Shown: piece by piece, positions 41,317 to 50,378 of the stretch
Position numbering within the stretch: position 1 is the stretch's first letter
Layout: every line of letters starts with the position of its first letter
NCBI GenBank assembly: GCA_041651995.1
Contig: JBAZID010000003.1
Location: forward strand, 1 to 57,500
Length of the DNA: 57,500 bases
Direction of reading: 5' to 3'
DNA from: Sulfuricella sp.
GTDB lineage: Bacteria > Pseudomonadota > Gammaproteobacteria > Burkholderiales > Sulfuricellaceae
Translations under genes and position numbers: made by a program
The notes under the pieces: model-generated
What the model was told of the DNA's origin: nothing
The model's input: only the letters and a program-made list of their open reading frames with translations
Database searches by the model: none

Positions 41317-42621
41317 CTATTTGCTTCCCATGCGGTATTCGGCGGAGCGAGCATGGGCCTGCAGGCCCTCGCCATAGGCCAGCTCGGAGGCAATCTTGCC
41401 CATGGTCTTCGCCCCGGCCGGGGATACCATGATCAGGCTGGAGCGTTTCTGGAAATCGTACACACCCAGCGGCGAGGAAAAACGCGCGGTGCGCGAGGTC
41501 GGCAGCACGTGGTTGGGCCCGGCGCAGTAATCGCCCAGCGACTCGCAGGTCTGGCGGCCCATGAAAATCGCGCCGGCGTGGCGGATTTTGGCGGTGAGCG
41601 CGACCGGGTCTTCCACCGACAATTCGAGGTGCTCGGGAGAAATGTAGTTGGCGATTTCCGCGGCTTCGTCCAGATCCCTGACCGCGATCAGCGCGCCGCG
41701 ATTTTCCAGCGCGGTGCGGATGATTTCCTGGCGCGGCATTTCGGGCAGGAGCTTGTTGATGCTGGCGGCAACAGCATCAACAAAGGCCGCATCCGGCGCC
41801 AGCAGGATGGATTGCGCCAGTTCGTCGTGCTCGGCCTGGGAAAAAAGGTCCATGGCGATCCAGTCGGGGTTGGTCTGGCCGTCGCAGATGATGAGAATCT
41901 CGGAAGGCCCGGCCACCATGTCGATGCCCACCACGCCGAATACCCGGCGCTTGGCCGCCGCCACATAGGCGTTGCCGGGGCCGACAATCTTGTCGACCTG
42001 CGGCACGGTCTGGGTACCATAGGCCAGCGCGCCCACCGCCTGCGCCCCGCCGATGGTGAACACGCGGTCCACGCCGCAAACATGCGCCGCGGCCAGCACC
42101 AGCTCGTTGACCACGCCGCCCGGCGTCGGCACCACCATGATCAGTTCCCTGACCCCGGCCACCTTGGCGGGGATGGCGTTCATCAGCACCGAGGAGGGAT
42201 AGGCTGCCTTGCCGCCGGGCACGTACAGGCCGACGCGGTCCAGCGCCGTGACCTGCTGGCCCAGCATGGTGCCGTCCGGCTCGGTGTAGTTCCACGAATG
42301 CATCAGCTGCTTCTCGTGGTACACACGCACCCGCTCCGCCGCCTGCTGCAGGGCTTCGCGCTGTTGCGGCGGCAGATCATCGAACGCCTGCTTCAGACGG
42401 CTTGCAGACATTTCCAGCTCGGCCATGGAAGCCGCTTCCAGCTTGTCGAAGCGCTGGGTATATTCGAGCACCGCGGCGTCACCGCGAGCTTTTACGTCGT
42501 GCAGAATCCCCGCCACCACCTGGTCAACGGATTCATCCTGGGCTCCCTCGAAGGCAAGCAATTCGTGCAGCCGCGCCTGAAAATCAGGCTGGGCACTGCT
42601 GAAGCGTTTGATATTCAACAT
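41317..42621 (-). CDS. hisD: histidinol dehydrogenase
   Basis: HisD (434 residues) makes histidine from histidinol in two NAD-dependent steps with a zinc ion. Key segments include VGLYVPGGKAAYPSSVLMNAIPAKVAG, VDKIVGPGNAYVA, AGPSEILI, the QAEHDELAQSILL zinc and base region, and SPEHLEL near the end. The ATG at 42621 starts MLNIKRFSS; the far longer open frame into hisG is a shadow. It follows hisG by 38 bases. Confidence 0.96.
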   Translation of the reverse strand: MLNIKRFSSAQPDFQARLHELLAFEGAQDESVDQVVAGILHDVKARGDAAVLEYTQRFDKLEAASMAELEMSASRLKQAFDDLPPQQREALQQAAERVRVYHEKQLMHSWNYTEPDGTMLGQQVTALDRVGLYVPGGKAAYPSSVLMNAIPAKVAGVRELIMVVPTPGGVVNELVLAAAHVCGVDRVFTIGGAQAVGALAYGTQTVPQVDKIVGPGNAYVAAAKRRVFGVVGIDMVAGPSEILIICDGQTNPDWIAMDLFSQAEHDELAQSILLAPDAAFVDAVAASINKLLPEMPRQEIIRTALENRGALIAVRDLDEAAEIANYISPEHLELSVEDPVALTAKIRHAGAIFMGRQTCESLGDYCAGPNHVLPTSRTARFSSPLGVYDFQKRSSLIMVSPAGAKTMGKIASELAYGEGLQAHARSAEYRMGSK

Positions 42622-42659
42622 GATGGGATACGTCAATGGATAAAGATTGGGATTATAAA

Positions 42660-43298
42660 TCAGGCCTTGAGGCAAGCGGCAAAGGTATCCAGCAGCGGCT
42701 GAATCTGGGCATGCTTGAGTTTGAGCGCGGCCTGGTTGATGACCAGGCGCGAACTGATCTGCATGATTTCCTCCACCGCCACCAGCTTGTTGGCCTTGAG
42801 CGTGCCGCCGCTGCTCACCAGGTCGACGATGGCATCGGCCAGACCCACCAGGGGAGCCAGTTCCATCGAGCCATAAAGCTTGATGAGATCGACGTGCACG
42901 CCCTTTTTGGCGAAGTGTTCGCGCGCCGTTTGCAGGTATTTGGTCGCCACGCGCAGGCGCGCGCCTTGCCGGACTGCACCTTCGTAGTCGAAGCCCTCTG
43001 GCACGGCGACCATCATGCGGCATTTGGCGATCTGCAGATCCAGCGGCTGATACATGCCGGCGCCGCCATGTTCGTGCAGCACATCCTTGCCCGCGATGCC
43101 GAGATCGGCTGCACCGTATTGCACGTAGGTCGGCACGTCCGAAGCGCGCACGATGATGAGCCGCACATCGTCGCGGTTGGTGCCCAGAATCAGCTTGCGC
43201 GAGGACTCGGGATCTTCCTGCGGGACAATGCCCGCGGCCGCCAGGAGGGGCGTGGTTTCTTCAAAAATGCGGCCCTTGGAGAGGGCGATGGTAATCAT
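42660..43298 (-). CDS. hisG: ATP phosphoribosyltransferase (short form)
   Basis: HisG (212 residues) catalyses the first step of histidine synthesis. It is the short form, which lacks the C-terminal regulatory domain and normally needs HisZ; no hisZ is in the window. MITIALSKGRIFEET, the DLGIAGKDVL segment and ELAPLVGLADAIVDLVSSGGTLKAN are characteristic. The ATG at 43298 lies two bases after the murA stop, so the his genes continue the murA transcript. Confidence 0.95.
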   Translation of the reverse strand: MITIALSKGRIFEETTPLLAAAGIVPQEDPESSRKLILGTNRDDVRLIIVRASDVPTYVQYGAADLGIAGKDVLHEHGGAGMYQPLDLQIAKCRMMVAVPEGFDYEGAVRQGARLRVATKYLQTAREHFAKKGVHVDLIKLYGSMELAPLVGLADAIVDLVSSGGTLKANKLVAVEEIMQISSRLVINQAALKLKHAQIQPLLDTFAACLKA

Positions 43299-43300
43299 GA

Positions 43301-44554
43301 TCAATGCACTCGCTTTATTCGCGCCCCCAGCTGGGACAGCTTCTCTTCGATACATTCGTAACCGCGATCAAGGTGGTAAATGCGCTCCACCGTGGTTTCT
43401 CCCTGCGCCACCAGGCCGGCGATCACCAGGGAAGCGGAAGCGCGCAGATCGGTGGCCATCACCGTTGCACCGCTCAGCTCCGGTATGCCGCGCACCACGG
43501 CCGTATTGCCTTCCACTTCGATATCCGCGCCCAGACGGCGCAATTCCTGCACGTGCATGAAGCGGTTCTCGAAAATGGTTTCGGTCATGGTTGCCGCCCC
43601 CTGGGCCACCGTATTCAGGGTCATGAACTGGGCCTGCATGTCGGTCGGGAATGCCGGGTAAGGCGCGGTACGAATATTCACCGCCTTGATCGGCCCGGAC
43701 ATTTCCAGGCTCACCCAGTCCGCGCCGGATTCGATTACGGCACCAGCTTCGTGCAGTTTATCCAGCAGGGCATCAAAAATTTCAGGCCGCATATTACGCA
43801 GTTTAACCTTGCCCCTGGTTGCCGCGGCAGCGACCAGGAAGGTTCCCGCTTCGATACGGTCAGGCATGACGCTATAACTGGCGCCATGCAGACGCTCAAC
43901 ACCGCGGATGGTGATAATGTCCGTGCCCGCGCCCTCGATGTTTGCACCCATGGCCTTGAGACATTCGGCCAGGTCCACGACCTCCGGTTCGCGTGCGGCA
44001 TTTTCCAGCACCGTAACACCCTCCGCCAGCGTTGCCGCCATCATCAGGTTCTCGGTGCCGGTGACGGTCACCAGATCCATGAAAATGCGCGCACCCTTGA
44101 GCCGCCCTGCGCTCGCGTTGATGTAACCATGTTCGATGGAGATACTCGCCCCCATCGCTTCCAGTCCCTTGATGTGCAGATCCACAGGCCGCGAACCAAT
44201 GGCACAGCCGCCGGGGAGCGACACGCGCGCCCGGCCGAAGCGAGCCAGCAGCGGCCCCAGCACCAGAATCGAGGCGCGCATGGTCTTGACCAGCTCATAG
44301 GGCGCTTCCGGATTGGTAATGCTGCGCGCATCCAGCGCGACGCCCAGCTTCTCGTCCACCGAAATGCCCATGCCCATCTGGCCCAGCAGGCCAATCATGG
44401 TGGTCACATCGTGCAGATGGGGGACATTTGAAACCTGTAGCGTTCCCTCGGCCAGAAGACCGGCGCACAGAATCGGCAGGGCGGCATTCTTGGCTCCGGA
44501 AACACGGACTTCTCCGTTCAGAGGGACGCCGCCCTGAATAACGAGTTTATCCAT
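43301..44554 (-). CDS. murA: UDP-N-acetylglucosamine 1-carboxyvinyltransferase
   Basis: MurA (417 residues) commits UDP-GlcNAc to peptidoglycan synthesis by adding enolpyruvate from PEP. Lys22 and Asn23 in VSGAKNAALPI and the catalytic Cys117 in LPGGCAIGSRPVD, the fosfomycin target, are present. The C-terminal LDRGYECIEEKLSQLGA is typical. It lies between grxD (three bases away) and hisG (two bases). Confidence 0.97.
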   Translation of the reverse strand: MDKLVIQGGVPLNGEVRVSGAKNAALPILCAGLLAEGTLQVSNVPHLHDVTTMIGLLGQMGMGISVDEKLGVALDARSITNPEAPYELVKTMRASILVLGPLLARFGRARVSLPGGCAIGSRPVDLHIKGLEAMGASISIEHGYINASAGRLKGARIFMDLVTVTGTENLMMAATLAEGVTVLENAAREPEVVDLAECLKAMGANIEGAGTDIITIRGVERLHGASYSVMPDRIEAGTFLVAAAATRGKVKLRNMRPEIFDALLDKLHEAGAVIESGADWVSLEMSGPIKAVNIRTAPYPAFPTDMQAQFMTLNTVAQGAATMTETIFENRFMHVQELRRLGADIEVEGNTAVVRGIPELSGATVMATDLRASASLVIAGLVAQGETTVERIYHLDRGYECIEEKLSQLGARIKRVH

Positions 44555-44557
44555 TGA

Positions 44558-44881
44558 TCAGGCTTGCTTGGCGTTTGCCAGCAGCGGCTGCAGCTCGCCT
44601 TTTTCGTACATTTCCTTGGCGATATCCGAGCCGCCGATCAATTCACCATTGATGTAAAGCTGCGGGAAGGTCGGCCAGTTGGCGTAATCCTTGAGGTTTT
44701 CATAAACCTCCGCATCCGCCAGCACATTGACGGAAAAAAACTCTGTGCCGCACGCCTTCAGCACCTGGGCTGCAAGGTTGGAAAAACCGCATTGCGGGAA
44801 CTGCGGGGTGCCTTTCATGAACAGCACCACCGGGTGCCCGTTGACGATCTGGCCAATTCTTTCCAAAGCTGCTTTGTTCAT
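44558..44881 (-). CDS. grxD: monothiol glutaredoxin Grx4
   Basis: A 107-residue CGFS-type glutaredoxin that carries or senses Fe-S clusters with glutathione. The CGFS motif is at 31-34 (PQFPQCGFS), with the WPTFPQLYINGELIGGSDI segment for glutathione binding. Its neighbour upstream is a BolA protein, its known partner in cluster-binding heterodimers. Confidence 0.96.
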   Translation of the reverse strand: MNKAALERIGQIVNGHPVVLFMKGTPQFPQCGFSNLAAQVLKACGTEFFSVNVLADAEVYENLKDYANWPTFPQLYINGELIGGSDIAKEMYEKGELQPLLANAKQA

Positions 44882-44909
44882 GATATTTATTCCTGAAATT
44901 AGATTGATG

Positions 44910-45155
44910 TTAACCCGCTTGCTTGCGCCATTCCTCGGGGGTAAAAGTTTTCATTGCCAGGGCATGGATTTCTCCGCCCATGCGCTCTCCCAGCGCCTTG
45001 TAAACAAGCTGGTGCTGTTGCACGGTGCGCTTGCCGTTGAACTCGGCGCTGACGATCACGGCCTCGAAATGCTGACCGTCGTCTCCATCCACCCTGACGT
45101 ACTCGCACGGCAAATCGTTCTGGATATATTGTTTGATCTGATCTGCTGTAACCAT
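44910..45155 (-). CDS. BolA/IbaG family protein
   Basis: An 81-residue BolA-type protein. GQHFEAVIVSAEFNGKRTVQQHQLVYKALGERMGGEIHALAMKTFTPEEW contains the conserved helix-turn-helix-like segment and the His that can bind a cluster. It is closer to IbaG than to BolA in length. It starts next to the stop of the ABC-2 permease and leads into grxD. Confidence 0.9.
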   Translation of the reverse strand: MVTADQIKQYIQNDLPCEYVRVDGDDGQHFEAVIVSAEFNGKRTVQQHQLVYKALGERMGGEIHALAMKTFTPEEWRKQAG

Positions 45156-45911
45156 TTATTTTCTCAATTTGTAACCGCTCTTGAGCAAGAGCAAAGTCGC
45201 TAATGATAATGCCAAAAAGCAGGCGGCGACAATCGCAAGCGCCAACAGCGGCGAAACATCCGACACGCCAAAAAATCCGTAACGGAAACCGTCAATCAGG
45301 TAAAAGAACGGATTGGCGTGGGAAACAGCCTGCCAGAAGGGTGGCAGCGAATGAATCGAGTAGAACACCCCGGATAGAAAAGTCAGGGGGACAATGATGA
45401 AATTCTGCACCGCCGCCATCTGGTCGTAGTTTTCCGCCCACAGGGAAGAAATGATACCCGCCGCCCCCAGCGTGGCGCAGCCCAGTATGGCAAAGACCAG
45501 CACCCACAGCGGATGCGCCAGCGACAGCGGCACAAACCACCAGCCGGCCAGGCCCACTCCCAGACCCACCACCGCTCCGCGTGCCACAGAGGCCGCCACG
45601 TAAGCTGTAAAAAACTCCCAGTAGGCCAGCGGCGGCAGCAGCATGAATACAATATTGCCGGTCATCTTGGACTGGATCAGGCTGGACGAGCTGTTGGAAA
45701 AAGCATTTTGCAGCATCGCCATCATCACCAGACCGGGAATGAGAAACGCAGTGTAGTTGACTTCCGGATAAACCTGGACATGCGCCTCCAGCACATGGGA
45801 AAAAATCAGCAGATAAAGCAGGGTCGTCACCACGGGGGAAAGGATGGTCTGCAGGCTGACTTTCCAGAAACGCAGCAATTCCTTGTAAAACAGGGTCCAC
45901 AATCCCGTCAT
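45156..45911 (-). CDS. ABC-2 type transporter permease
   Basis: A 251-residue inner membrane protein with six hydrophobic segments, starting TGLWTLFYKELLRFWKVSLQTIL. The ABC-2 motif region includes FLSGVFYSIHSLPPFWQAVSHANPFFYLIDGFRYGFFG. It pairs with the upstream ATPase, overlapping it by four bases (ATGA), as in YadG-YadH exporters. The open frame extends much further upstream, but that part is the antiparallel-free shadow of the ATPase gene. The substrate is unknown. Confidence 0.92.
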   Translation of the reverse strand: MTGLWTLFYKELLRFWKVSLQTILSPVVTTLLYLLIFSHVLEAHVQVYPEVNYTAFLIPGLVMMAMLQNAFSNSSSSLIQSKMTGNIVFMLLPPLAYWEFFTAYVAASVARGAVVGLGVGLAGWWFVPLSLAHPLWVLVFAILGCATLGAAGIISSLWAENYDQMAAVQNFIIVPLTFLSGVFYSIHSLPPFWQAVSHANPFFYLIDGFRYGFFGVSDVSPLLALAIVAACFLALSLATLLLLKSGYKLRK

Positions 45912-46837
45912 GATTTCACCATTTCGAGGAAGACATCTTCCAGGTCCGGCTTGACCACTTCGAGATCTTCCAGCGCAACGCCCGACTCGCGCAAGGCCGC
46001 CAGCACGCCCTCCAGTTCGGCATGACGCCGCAGGGAGAGCTTGAATATTTCCCCATCCCGCCCGCACGACAGCGCCTGCAATGAATCTGGCAAGCATGCG
46101 GGCGCGAGCTTGAGACGCAACTGAATAGCTTTGTGACGGCTCAGCAGATTGACGGTGGTATCCAGCGCCACGACCTGCCCCTGCTTCAGCATGGCCACGC
46201 GATTGCACAAAACCTCTGCTTCTTCGAGATAATGCGTGGTGAGAACAATGGTATGACCCTGCTGGTTCAAACGCTGGATGAATGCCCACAGGCTCTGGCG
46301 CAATTCCACATCCACCCCTGCGGTCGGCTCGTCGAGCACGATGACCGGCGGCTTGTGCACCAGCGCCTGCGCCACCAGTACGCGTCGCTTCATGCCGCCG
46401 GAAAGGTGGCGCACATAGGCATCCGCCTTCTCGGTCAGCGCCAGGCGCTCCAGCAATTCATCAATCCAGGCATTATTGTTGCGAATACCGAAATAACCAG
46501 ACTGGAAGCGTAGCATTTCACGCACGGTGAAAAATGCGTCGTACACCAGCTCCTGCGGCACGACACCAATGGAACGCCGCGCCTGGCGATAGTCGGCCCT
46601 CACATCATGGCCCAGCACGGCCAGCCTGCCGCTATCGGCCAGGGCCAAACCGGCGAGGATATTGATCAGGGTGGATTTGCCCGCGCCATTGGGGCCGAGC
46701 AGGGCAAAAAACTCGCCCTGCTGAACGGTCAGGTCGATCCCGCACAATGCCTGCACGTTACCGAAGCGCTTGTGAACCTGCTGGATTTCAATTGCGGGGG
46801 GAGTCACGAGATTCGGGGCGGAAGCTGCGCCAGTCAA
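45908..46837 (-). CDS. ABC transporter ATP-binding protein (YadG-like)
   Basis: A 309-residue ATPase. Walker A GPNGAGKS is at 48-55, then the Q-loop VVPQELV, the signature HLSGGMKRR, Walker B VIVLDEP and the H-loop TTHY. The C-terminal 80 residues form the extension common in ABC-2 exporters. It overlaps the STAS gene upstream by four bases and the permease downstream by four, so the exporter is tied to the mla-type operon. Confidence 0.93.
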   Translation of the reverse strand: MTGAASAPNLVTPPAIEIQQVHKRFGNVQALCGIDLTVQQGEFFALLGPNGAGKSTLINILAGLALADSGRLAVLGHDVRADYRQARRSIGVVPQELVYDAFFTVREMLRFQSGYFGIRNNNAWIDELLERLALTEKADAYVRHLSGGMKRRVLVAQALVHKPPVIVLDEPTAGVDVELRQSLWAFIQRLNQQGHTIVLTTHYLEEAEVLCNRVAMLKQGQVVALDTTVNLLSRHKAIQLRLKLAPACLPDSLQALSCGRDGEIFKLSLRRHAELEGVLAALRESGVALEDLEVVKPDLEDVFLEMVKS

Positions 46838-47118
46838 GCGGCGGGCAGCAATTCCTTGACGTCATACACTTTCAACAAGGATTGCAGATTTTCCGAAAGA
46901 TTATGCAACTGCAGCTGACGGCCGCGTTGCGCAGCCTGGCGCGCCCATTCCAGCAACAGGCTGACCGCAGCCGAATCCACGTCCTCCACCCCGGCGAGAT
47001 TCAATTCCCAGATGCCGTCTTCGGCAAACAGCGCCTTGCTCTCGCGCAACCATGCACTGACAGTGGCAATGGTCAGCGGGCCACTGAAGTCGAAACGGTT
47101 GCCATTGCGTACTATCAT
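46834..47118 (-). CDS. mlaB: STAS-domain protein, MlaB-like
   Basis: A 94-residue single STAS domain. WELNLAGVEDVDSAAVSLLLEWARQA has the conserved D-S-A segment that contacts the MlaF ATPase. In the Mla complex MlaB stabilises MlaFE in the cytoplasm. It follows mlaC with a four-base overlap and is the last of the mla-type genes in the chain. Confidence 0.85.
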   Translation of the reverse strand: MIVRNGNRFDFSGPLTIATVSAWLRESKALFAEDGIWELNLAGVEDVDSAAVSLLLEWARQAAQRGRQLQLHNLSENLQSLLKVYDVKELLPAA

Positions 47119-47759
47119 TTTTTTCCGGTCGTCACAGCCGTGCCGCTGCTTTTGGCTTCCCTGCGGTTCTTGTCCGCCAGTACCTTGATCAAACCATCAA
47201 TCCCCCGGCTCTGAATCTCGGCACTGAAAGAAGAACGATAATTGGTCACCAGACTTACGCCATCAACTGACACGTCGTACACCTTCCAGCCATCAGCGCC
47301 TTTTTCCAGGCTGTAATCGATTGGAATAGGCAGCCCGCCTGGCTGATTCACAATGGTTTTTACCGTAACGTCGGTATCGCCGGGAGCCAGTTTTGCCGGC
47401 CGGTAATCAATCGTCTGGTCCTTATAGGAAGTCAGGGAACCTGAATAAGTGCGAACCAGCAGGGTACGGAACTCCTGTATCAGGGCTTGCTTCTGCGCGG
47501 GTGAAGCCTTGGGCCAGTGACGGCCGACCGCAAGCTGTGCCATGCGCGCAAAAGCGAAATGGGGCAACACCTTGGCTTGCACCAGTTCCAGGACTTTTTG
47601 TGAATTTCCAGACTGAATATCCTTGTCCTGCTTGATGATGGTCAGCACTTCCTGGGCGGTATTTTTCACCAGAGCATCCGGCGCCATCTCCGCTGCGCCG
47701 GCAATGGAACCCGCCATCAGTGCACATGCCATCAATAGAGTACGTATCCTGCGTATCAT
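47115..47759 (-). CDS. mlaC: periplasmic phospholipid-binding protein MlaC
   Basis: A 214-residue protein with a signal peptide (IRRIRTLLMACALMAGSIAGA). The Tol_Tol_Ttg2 domain is seen in VLPHFAFARMAQLAVGRHWPKASPAQKQALIQEFRTLLVRTYSGSL and KVYDVSVDGVSLVTNYRSSFSAEI. MlaC shuttles phospholipids between outer membrane and MlaFEDB. The C-terminal tail is Lys-rich. It overlaps the TolC-like gene by four bases. Confidence 0.93.
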   Translation of the reverse strand: MIRRIRTLLMACALMAGSIAGAAEMAPDALVKNTAQEVLTIIKQDKDIQSGNSQKVLELVQAKVLPHFAFARMAQLAVGRHWPKASPAQKQALIQEFRTLLVRTYSGSLTSYKDQTIDYRPAKLAPGDTDVTVKTIVNQPGGLPIPIDYSLEKGADGWKVYDVSVDGVSLVTNYRSSFSAEIQSRGIDGLIKVLADKNRREAKSSGTAVTTGKK

Positions 47760-49114
47760 TTGTAATCTCCCGTTACCTTGGCCAAGCGGGCCACATGCAT
47801 GTTGTATTCATTGACCGCAAGCAGATACTCGACCTGTGTCGTGGCATAGGCCTTTAACGCCTCACTGACGCGACCCGGTTTCTCCAGACCCGCATTGAAA
47901 TCGGCGTAGGAGGCCACCATCCAGCGCCGTGCTGCTGCCGCGCCCGTAGCCAGCTCCCGCTGGGCAACGTGGTATGCCTGCATCTGGGTATAGGCTTCCG
48001 CCACTTCAAAAGGAATCCCGGCCAAGGCAAAACGATTCTTCGCCAGCAGGGCATCCAGCTCAGCCTGCGCCTGTGCCACGCGCGCGGGCACCACGTCAAA
48101 TGCCATATCCCATTTCACGCCCACCACCGGCGTCACCCCGGCATGGTTAAAGGCATCGTAAATGTATGGATTTTCCAGTTTGTCACGTCGCGAGGCATAA
48201 GAGAAACTACCCACCACACCGGCGTAAATATTGGGGTACATTTCGGCTTTTTTCGCATCCACCAGCGCGCGGCGGGCGTTCAGGCCAGCTTCCAGCTGAG
48301 CCATTTCAGGGCGGCCAGTGATGGCCTTGCCCTGAAAATCCGCCAGCGACGTAGCAGGCAGGGCAACCGGCTTCAGCCCCTCGTCCGCGACCTCAAGATT
48401 GCCGTCCAGACCAACCCCCGTCAGGGTTTTCAGGCCATTCAGGCTGATGGTTTCCACCGCTTGAGCCTGGGAAAGATACTTGTTCAGCAAGGCGCGCTTG
48501 GCATGCATCTCATACAGATCGGACTGAGTTGCCTGCCCATTATCTTCCTTGAGCGATTTCTCGACCTGCGCCACCGCGTTATCGACCTTGGCGCGTACAT
48601 CCTCCAGCATGCGCCGCGTGTCACGCGCAGTCAGGTAGCCGTAATAAGCCCGGCTCACGTCCAGCACGGTATCGCCACGCTGCAGGCGGACATCCTGGCG
48701 CTTCACGTCAATGTTGCCCTTGGCCGCGTCGGTATAACGCTCGATCTTTCCAAACGTATAAAGCGGCTTTACGATGGAAAACTGCAGCGATGTCCAGTCT
48801 GAAAGACCTTTCCAGTCATAGGCATCATTGCGCGGCGTGGTGCCGGAAGTTGCCCCGCCCTGGTAAAACCCACCCTCGACCTTGGGTGCCAGGCCAACGA
48901 AAAGATTGGCATCCAGGCGCAAACCGTTATTTCCTTGCGCCTCTTCCAGCAAGGCGCGTGCATGTTCTACCAGCTGTTCACGTTCCTGGATACGTGGATC
49001 GGCATTCAGGCTCATATCGATAGCCTGTTGCAGATTCACTACCTGAGCCTGCCCAGCCCCTGCAGAAATGAATGTCCAGGCACCCAGCGCCACTGCCAGC
49101 CATCGCTTGTTCAT
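47756..49114 (-). CDS. TolC-family outer membrane protein
   Basis: A 452-residue exported protein. The signal peptide ends GAGQAQ. The mature part starts VVNLQQAIDMSLNADPRIQE and has the long helical, Ala/Gln/Leu-rich repeats of TolC-type channels in two halves (VLDVSRAYYGYLTARD; GIPFEVAEAYTQMQAYHVAQRE). Such proteins form an outer membrane and periplasmic tunnel. It lies between mlaD and mlaC with four-base overlaps on both sides, where many Mla operons carry mlaA or nothing. It could pair with the downstream ABC-2 exporter. Confidence 0.85.
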   Translation of the reverse strand: MNKRWLAVALGAWTFISAGAGQAQVVNLQQAIDMSLNADPRIQEREQLVEHARALLEEAQGNNGLRLDANLFVGLAPKVEGGFYQGGATSGTTPRNDAYDWKGLSDWTSLQFSIVKPLYTFGKIERYTDAAKGNIDVKRQDVRLQRGDTVLDVSRAYYGYLTARDTRRMLEDVRAKVDNAVAQVEKSLKEDNGQATQSDLYEMHAKRALLNKYLSQAQAVETISLNGLKTLTGVGLDGNLEVADEGLKPVALPATSLADFQGKAITGRPEMAQLEAGLNARRALVDAKKAEMYPNIYAGVVGSFSYASRRDKLENPYIYDAFNHAGVTPVVGVKWDMAFDVVPARVAQAQAELDALLAKNRFALAGIPFEVAEAYTQMQAYHVAQRELATGAAAARRWMVASYADFNAGLEKPGRVSEALKAYATTQVEYLLAVNEYNMHVARLAKVTGDYK

Positions 49115-49581
49115 TTGACTTCTCCGCCATCAGCCGCCTTGTTATAGAGAAATTGCCCAATCAGGCTTTCCAGCACCACGGCCGACTGGGTGATCTTGAT
49201 CTTGTCGCCATCCTTGAGTTGAGCGCTATCGCCCCCGGTTTCAAGCGCGATGTACTGCTCGCCCAGCAATCCGGAGGTCATGATGCTGGCGGAGGTGTCC
49301 TTGGAAAACGAGTATTGTTTATCCAGCTTGAACGTCGCCACCGCTTCGTGCCGCTCCCCATCAAAGTGAACTGCCGAGACCCGTCCGACCACTACACCCG
49401 CACTCTTCACCGGAGCCCGCGCCTTAAGCCCGCCAATATTACTGAAACTGGCCGTCACACTATAGCTGTCAGACATGTTTACGCCGCCCAGGTTTCCCAC
49501 CTTCAGCGCCAGAACCAGAATAGCGCCCAGACCCAGCAACACGAACAAGCCAACCCACAAATCGATTGTGGTGCGCTCCAT
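49111..49581 (-). CDS. mlaD: MlaD: MCE-domain lipid transport protein
   Basis: A 156-residue protein with one N-terminal membrane helix (DLWVGLFVLLGLGAILVLALKVG) and one MCE domain, with SFSNIGGLKARAPVKSAGVVVGRV and SGLLGEQYIAL. MlaD forms a hexameric ring in the periplasm above MlaE. Its start overlaps the mlaE stop (TAATG). Confidence 0.95.
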   Translation of the reverse strand: MERTTIDLWVGLFVLLGLGAILVLALKVGNLGGVNMSDSYSVTASFSNIGGLKARAPVKSAGVVVGRVSAVHFDGERHEAVATFKLDKQYSFSKDTSASIMTSGLLGEQYIALETGGDSAQLKDGDKIKITQSAVVLESLIGQFLYNKAADGGEVK

Positions 49582-50378
49582 TAGCCTTCTCCCCGAAACA
49601 TAAATGCAGTCAACATGAAATCCAGCGCCAGAATGGCCAGCGATGATGTCACCACGGTGCGCGTTGTCGCACCGGATACGCCCTCCGCCGTGGGCGGCGC
49701 ATCATAGCCTTCAAACAGGGCAATGGCTGTCACCGCCACGCCGAATACAAAACTCTTGAAAATGCCATTGACGATGTCCTGCTGAAAATCCACCGCATTC
49801 TGCATCTGCGACCAGAACGAGCCCTCGTCCACGCCGATCAGCTTCACGCCGACCAGATAGCCGCCAAACACACCCATGGCAGAAAACATTGCCGCCAGCA
49901 GCGGCATGGAAATCACGCCAGCCCAGAAACGCGGTGCGACGACGCGGGCAATCGGATTGACCGCCATCATCTCCATGGCTGAAAGCTGCTCGGTTGCCTT
50001 CATCAGGCCGATCTCGGCGGTAATCGCCGACCCGGCACGACTGGCAAACAGCAGCGCCGCCACCACCGGCCCCAACTCACGCACCAGGGACAAGGCCACC
50101 ATCACGCCCAGCGCCTCTTCCGAGCCATATCGCTGCAGGGTGTCATAACCCTGCATTCCCAGCACCATACCGACGAACAAGCCCGAAACCAGGATAATAA
50201 TGAGCGACAGCACCCCGGTAGAAAACAGCTCCTTGATGACGAGATGAAACCGGCGAAAACTGGAACCCGAATGCAGCAGTATCAACACAAAAAAACGGCT
50301 GGCCACGCCCAGGCGCCACAAACTGTTGACCACTCGGTGACCAATGCCCCGAACACCCTTCACCAGGCGGCTAGGCAC
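49581..50378 (-). CDS. mlaE: MlaE: phospholipid ABC transporter permease
   Basis: A 265-residue inner membrane permease of the MlaE family. LVRELGPVVAALLFASRAGSAITAEIGLMKATEQLSAMEMM is the conserved core, followed by FWAGVISMPLLAAM and GATTRTVVTSSLAIL. The GTG at 50378 is chosen: it has GGAGG six bases upstream, overlaps mlaF by eight bases, and gives the usual length. The open frame goes further upstream within mlaF. Confidence 0.94.
   Translation of the reverse strand: MPSRLVKGVRGIGHRVVNSLWRLGVASRFFVLILLHSGSSFRRFHLVIKELFSTGVLSLIIILVSGLFVGMVLGMQGYDTLQRYGSEEALGVMVALSLVRELGPVVAALLFASRAGSAITAEIGLMKATEQLSAMEMMAVNPIARVVAPRFWAGVISMPLLAAMFSAMGVFGGYLVGVKLIGVDEGSFWSQMQNAVDFQQDIVNGIFKSFVFGVAVTAIALFEGYDAPPTAEGVSGATTRTVVTSSLAILALDFMLTAFMFRGEG

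Noticed and set aside
42622..43023. 5' extension of the hisD frame into hisG
   Set aside because: The extra residues are Gly/Arg/Gln-rich shadow sequence of hisG. HisD homologues start at MLNIKRF.
45912..46289. 5' extension of the ABC-2 permease frame
   Set aside because: It overlaps the ATPase gene in another frame and has no family sequence; ATG 45911 gives the normal permease.
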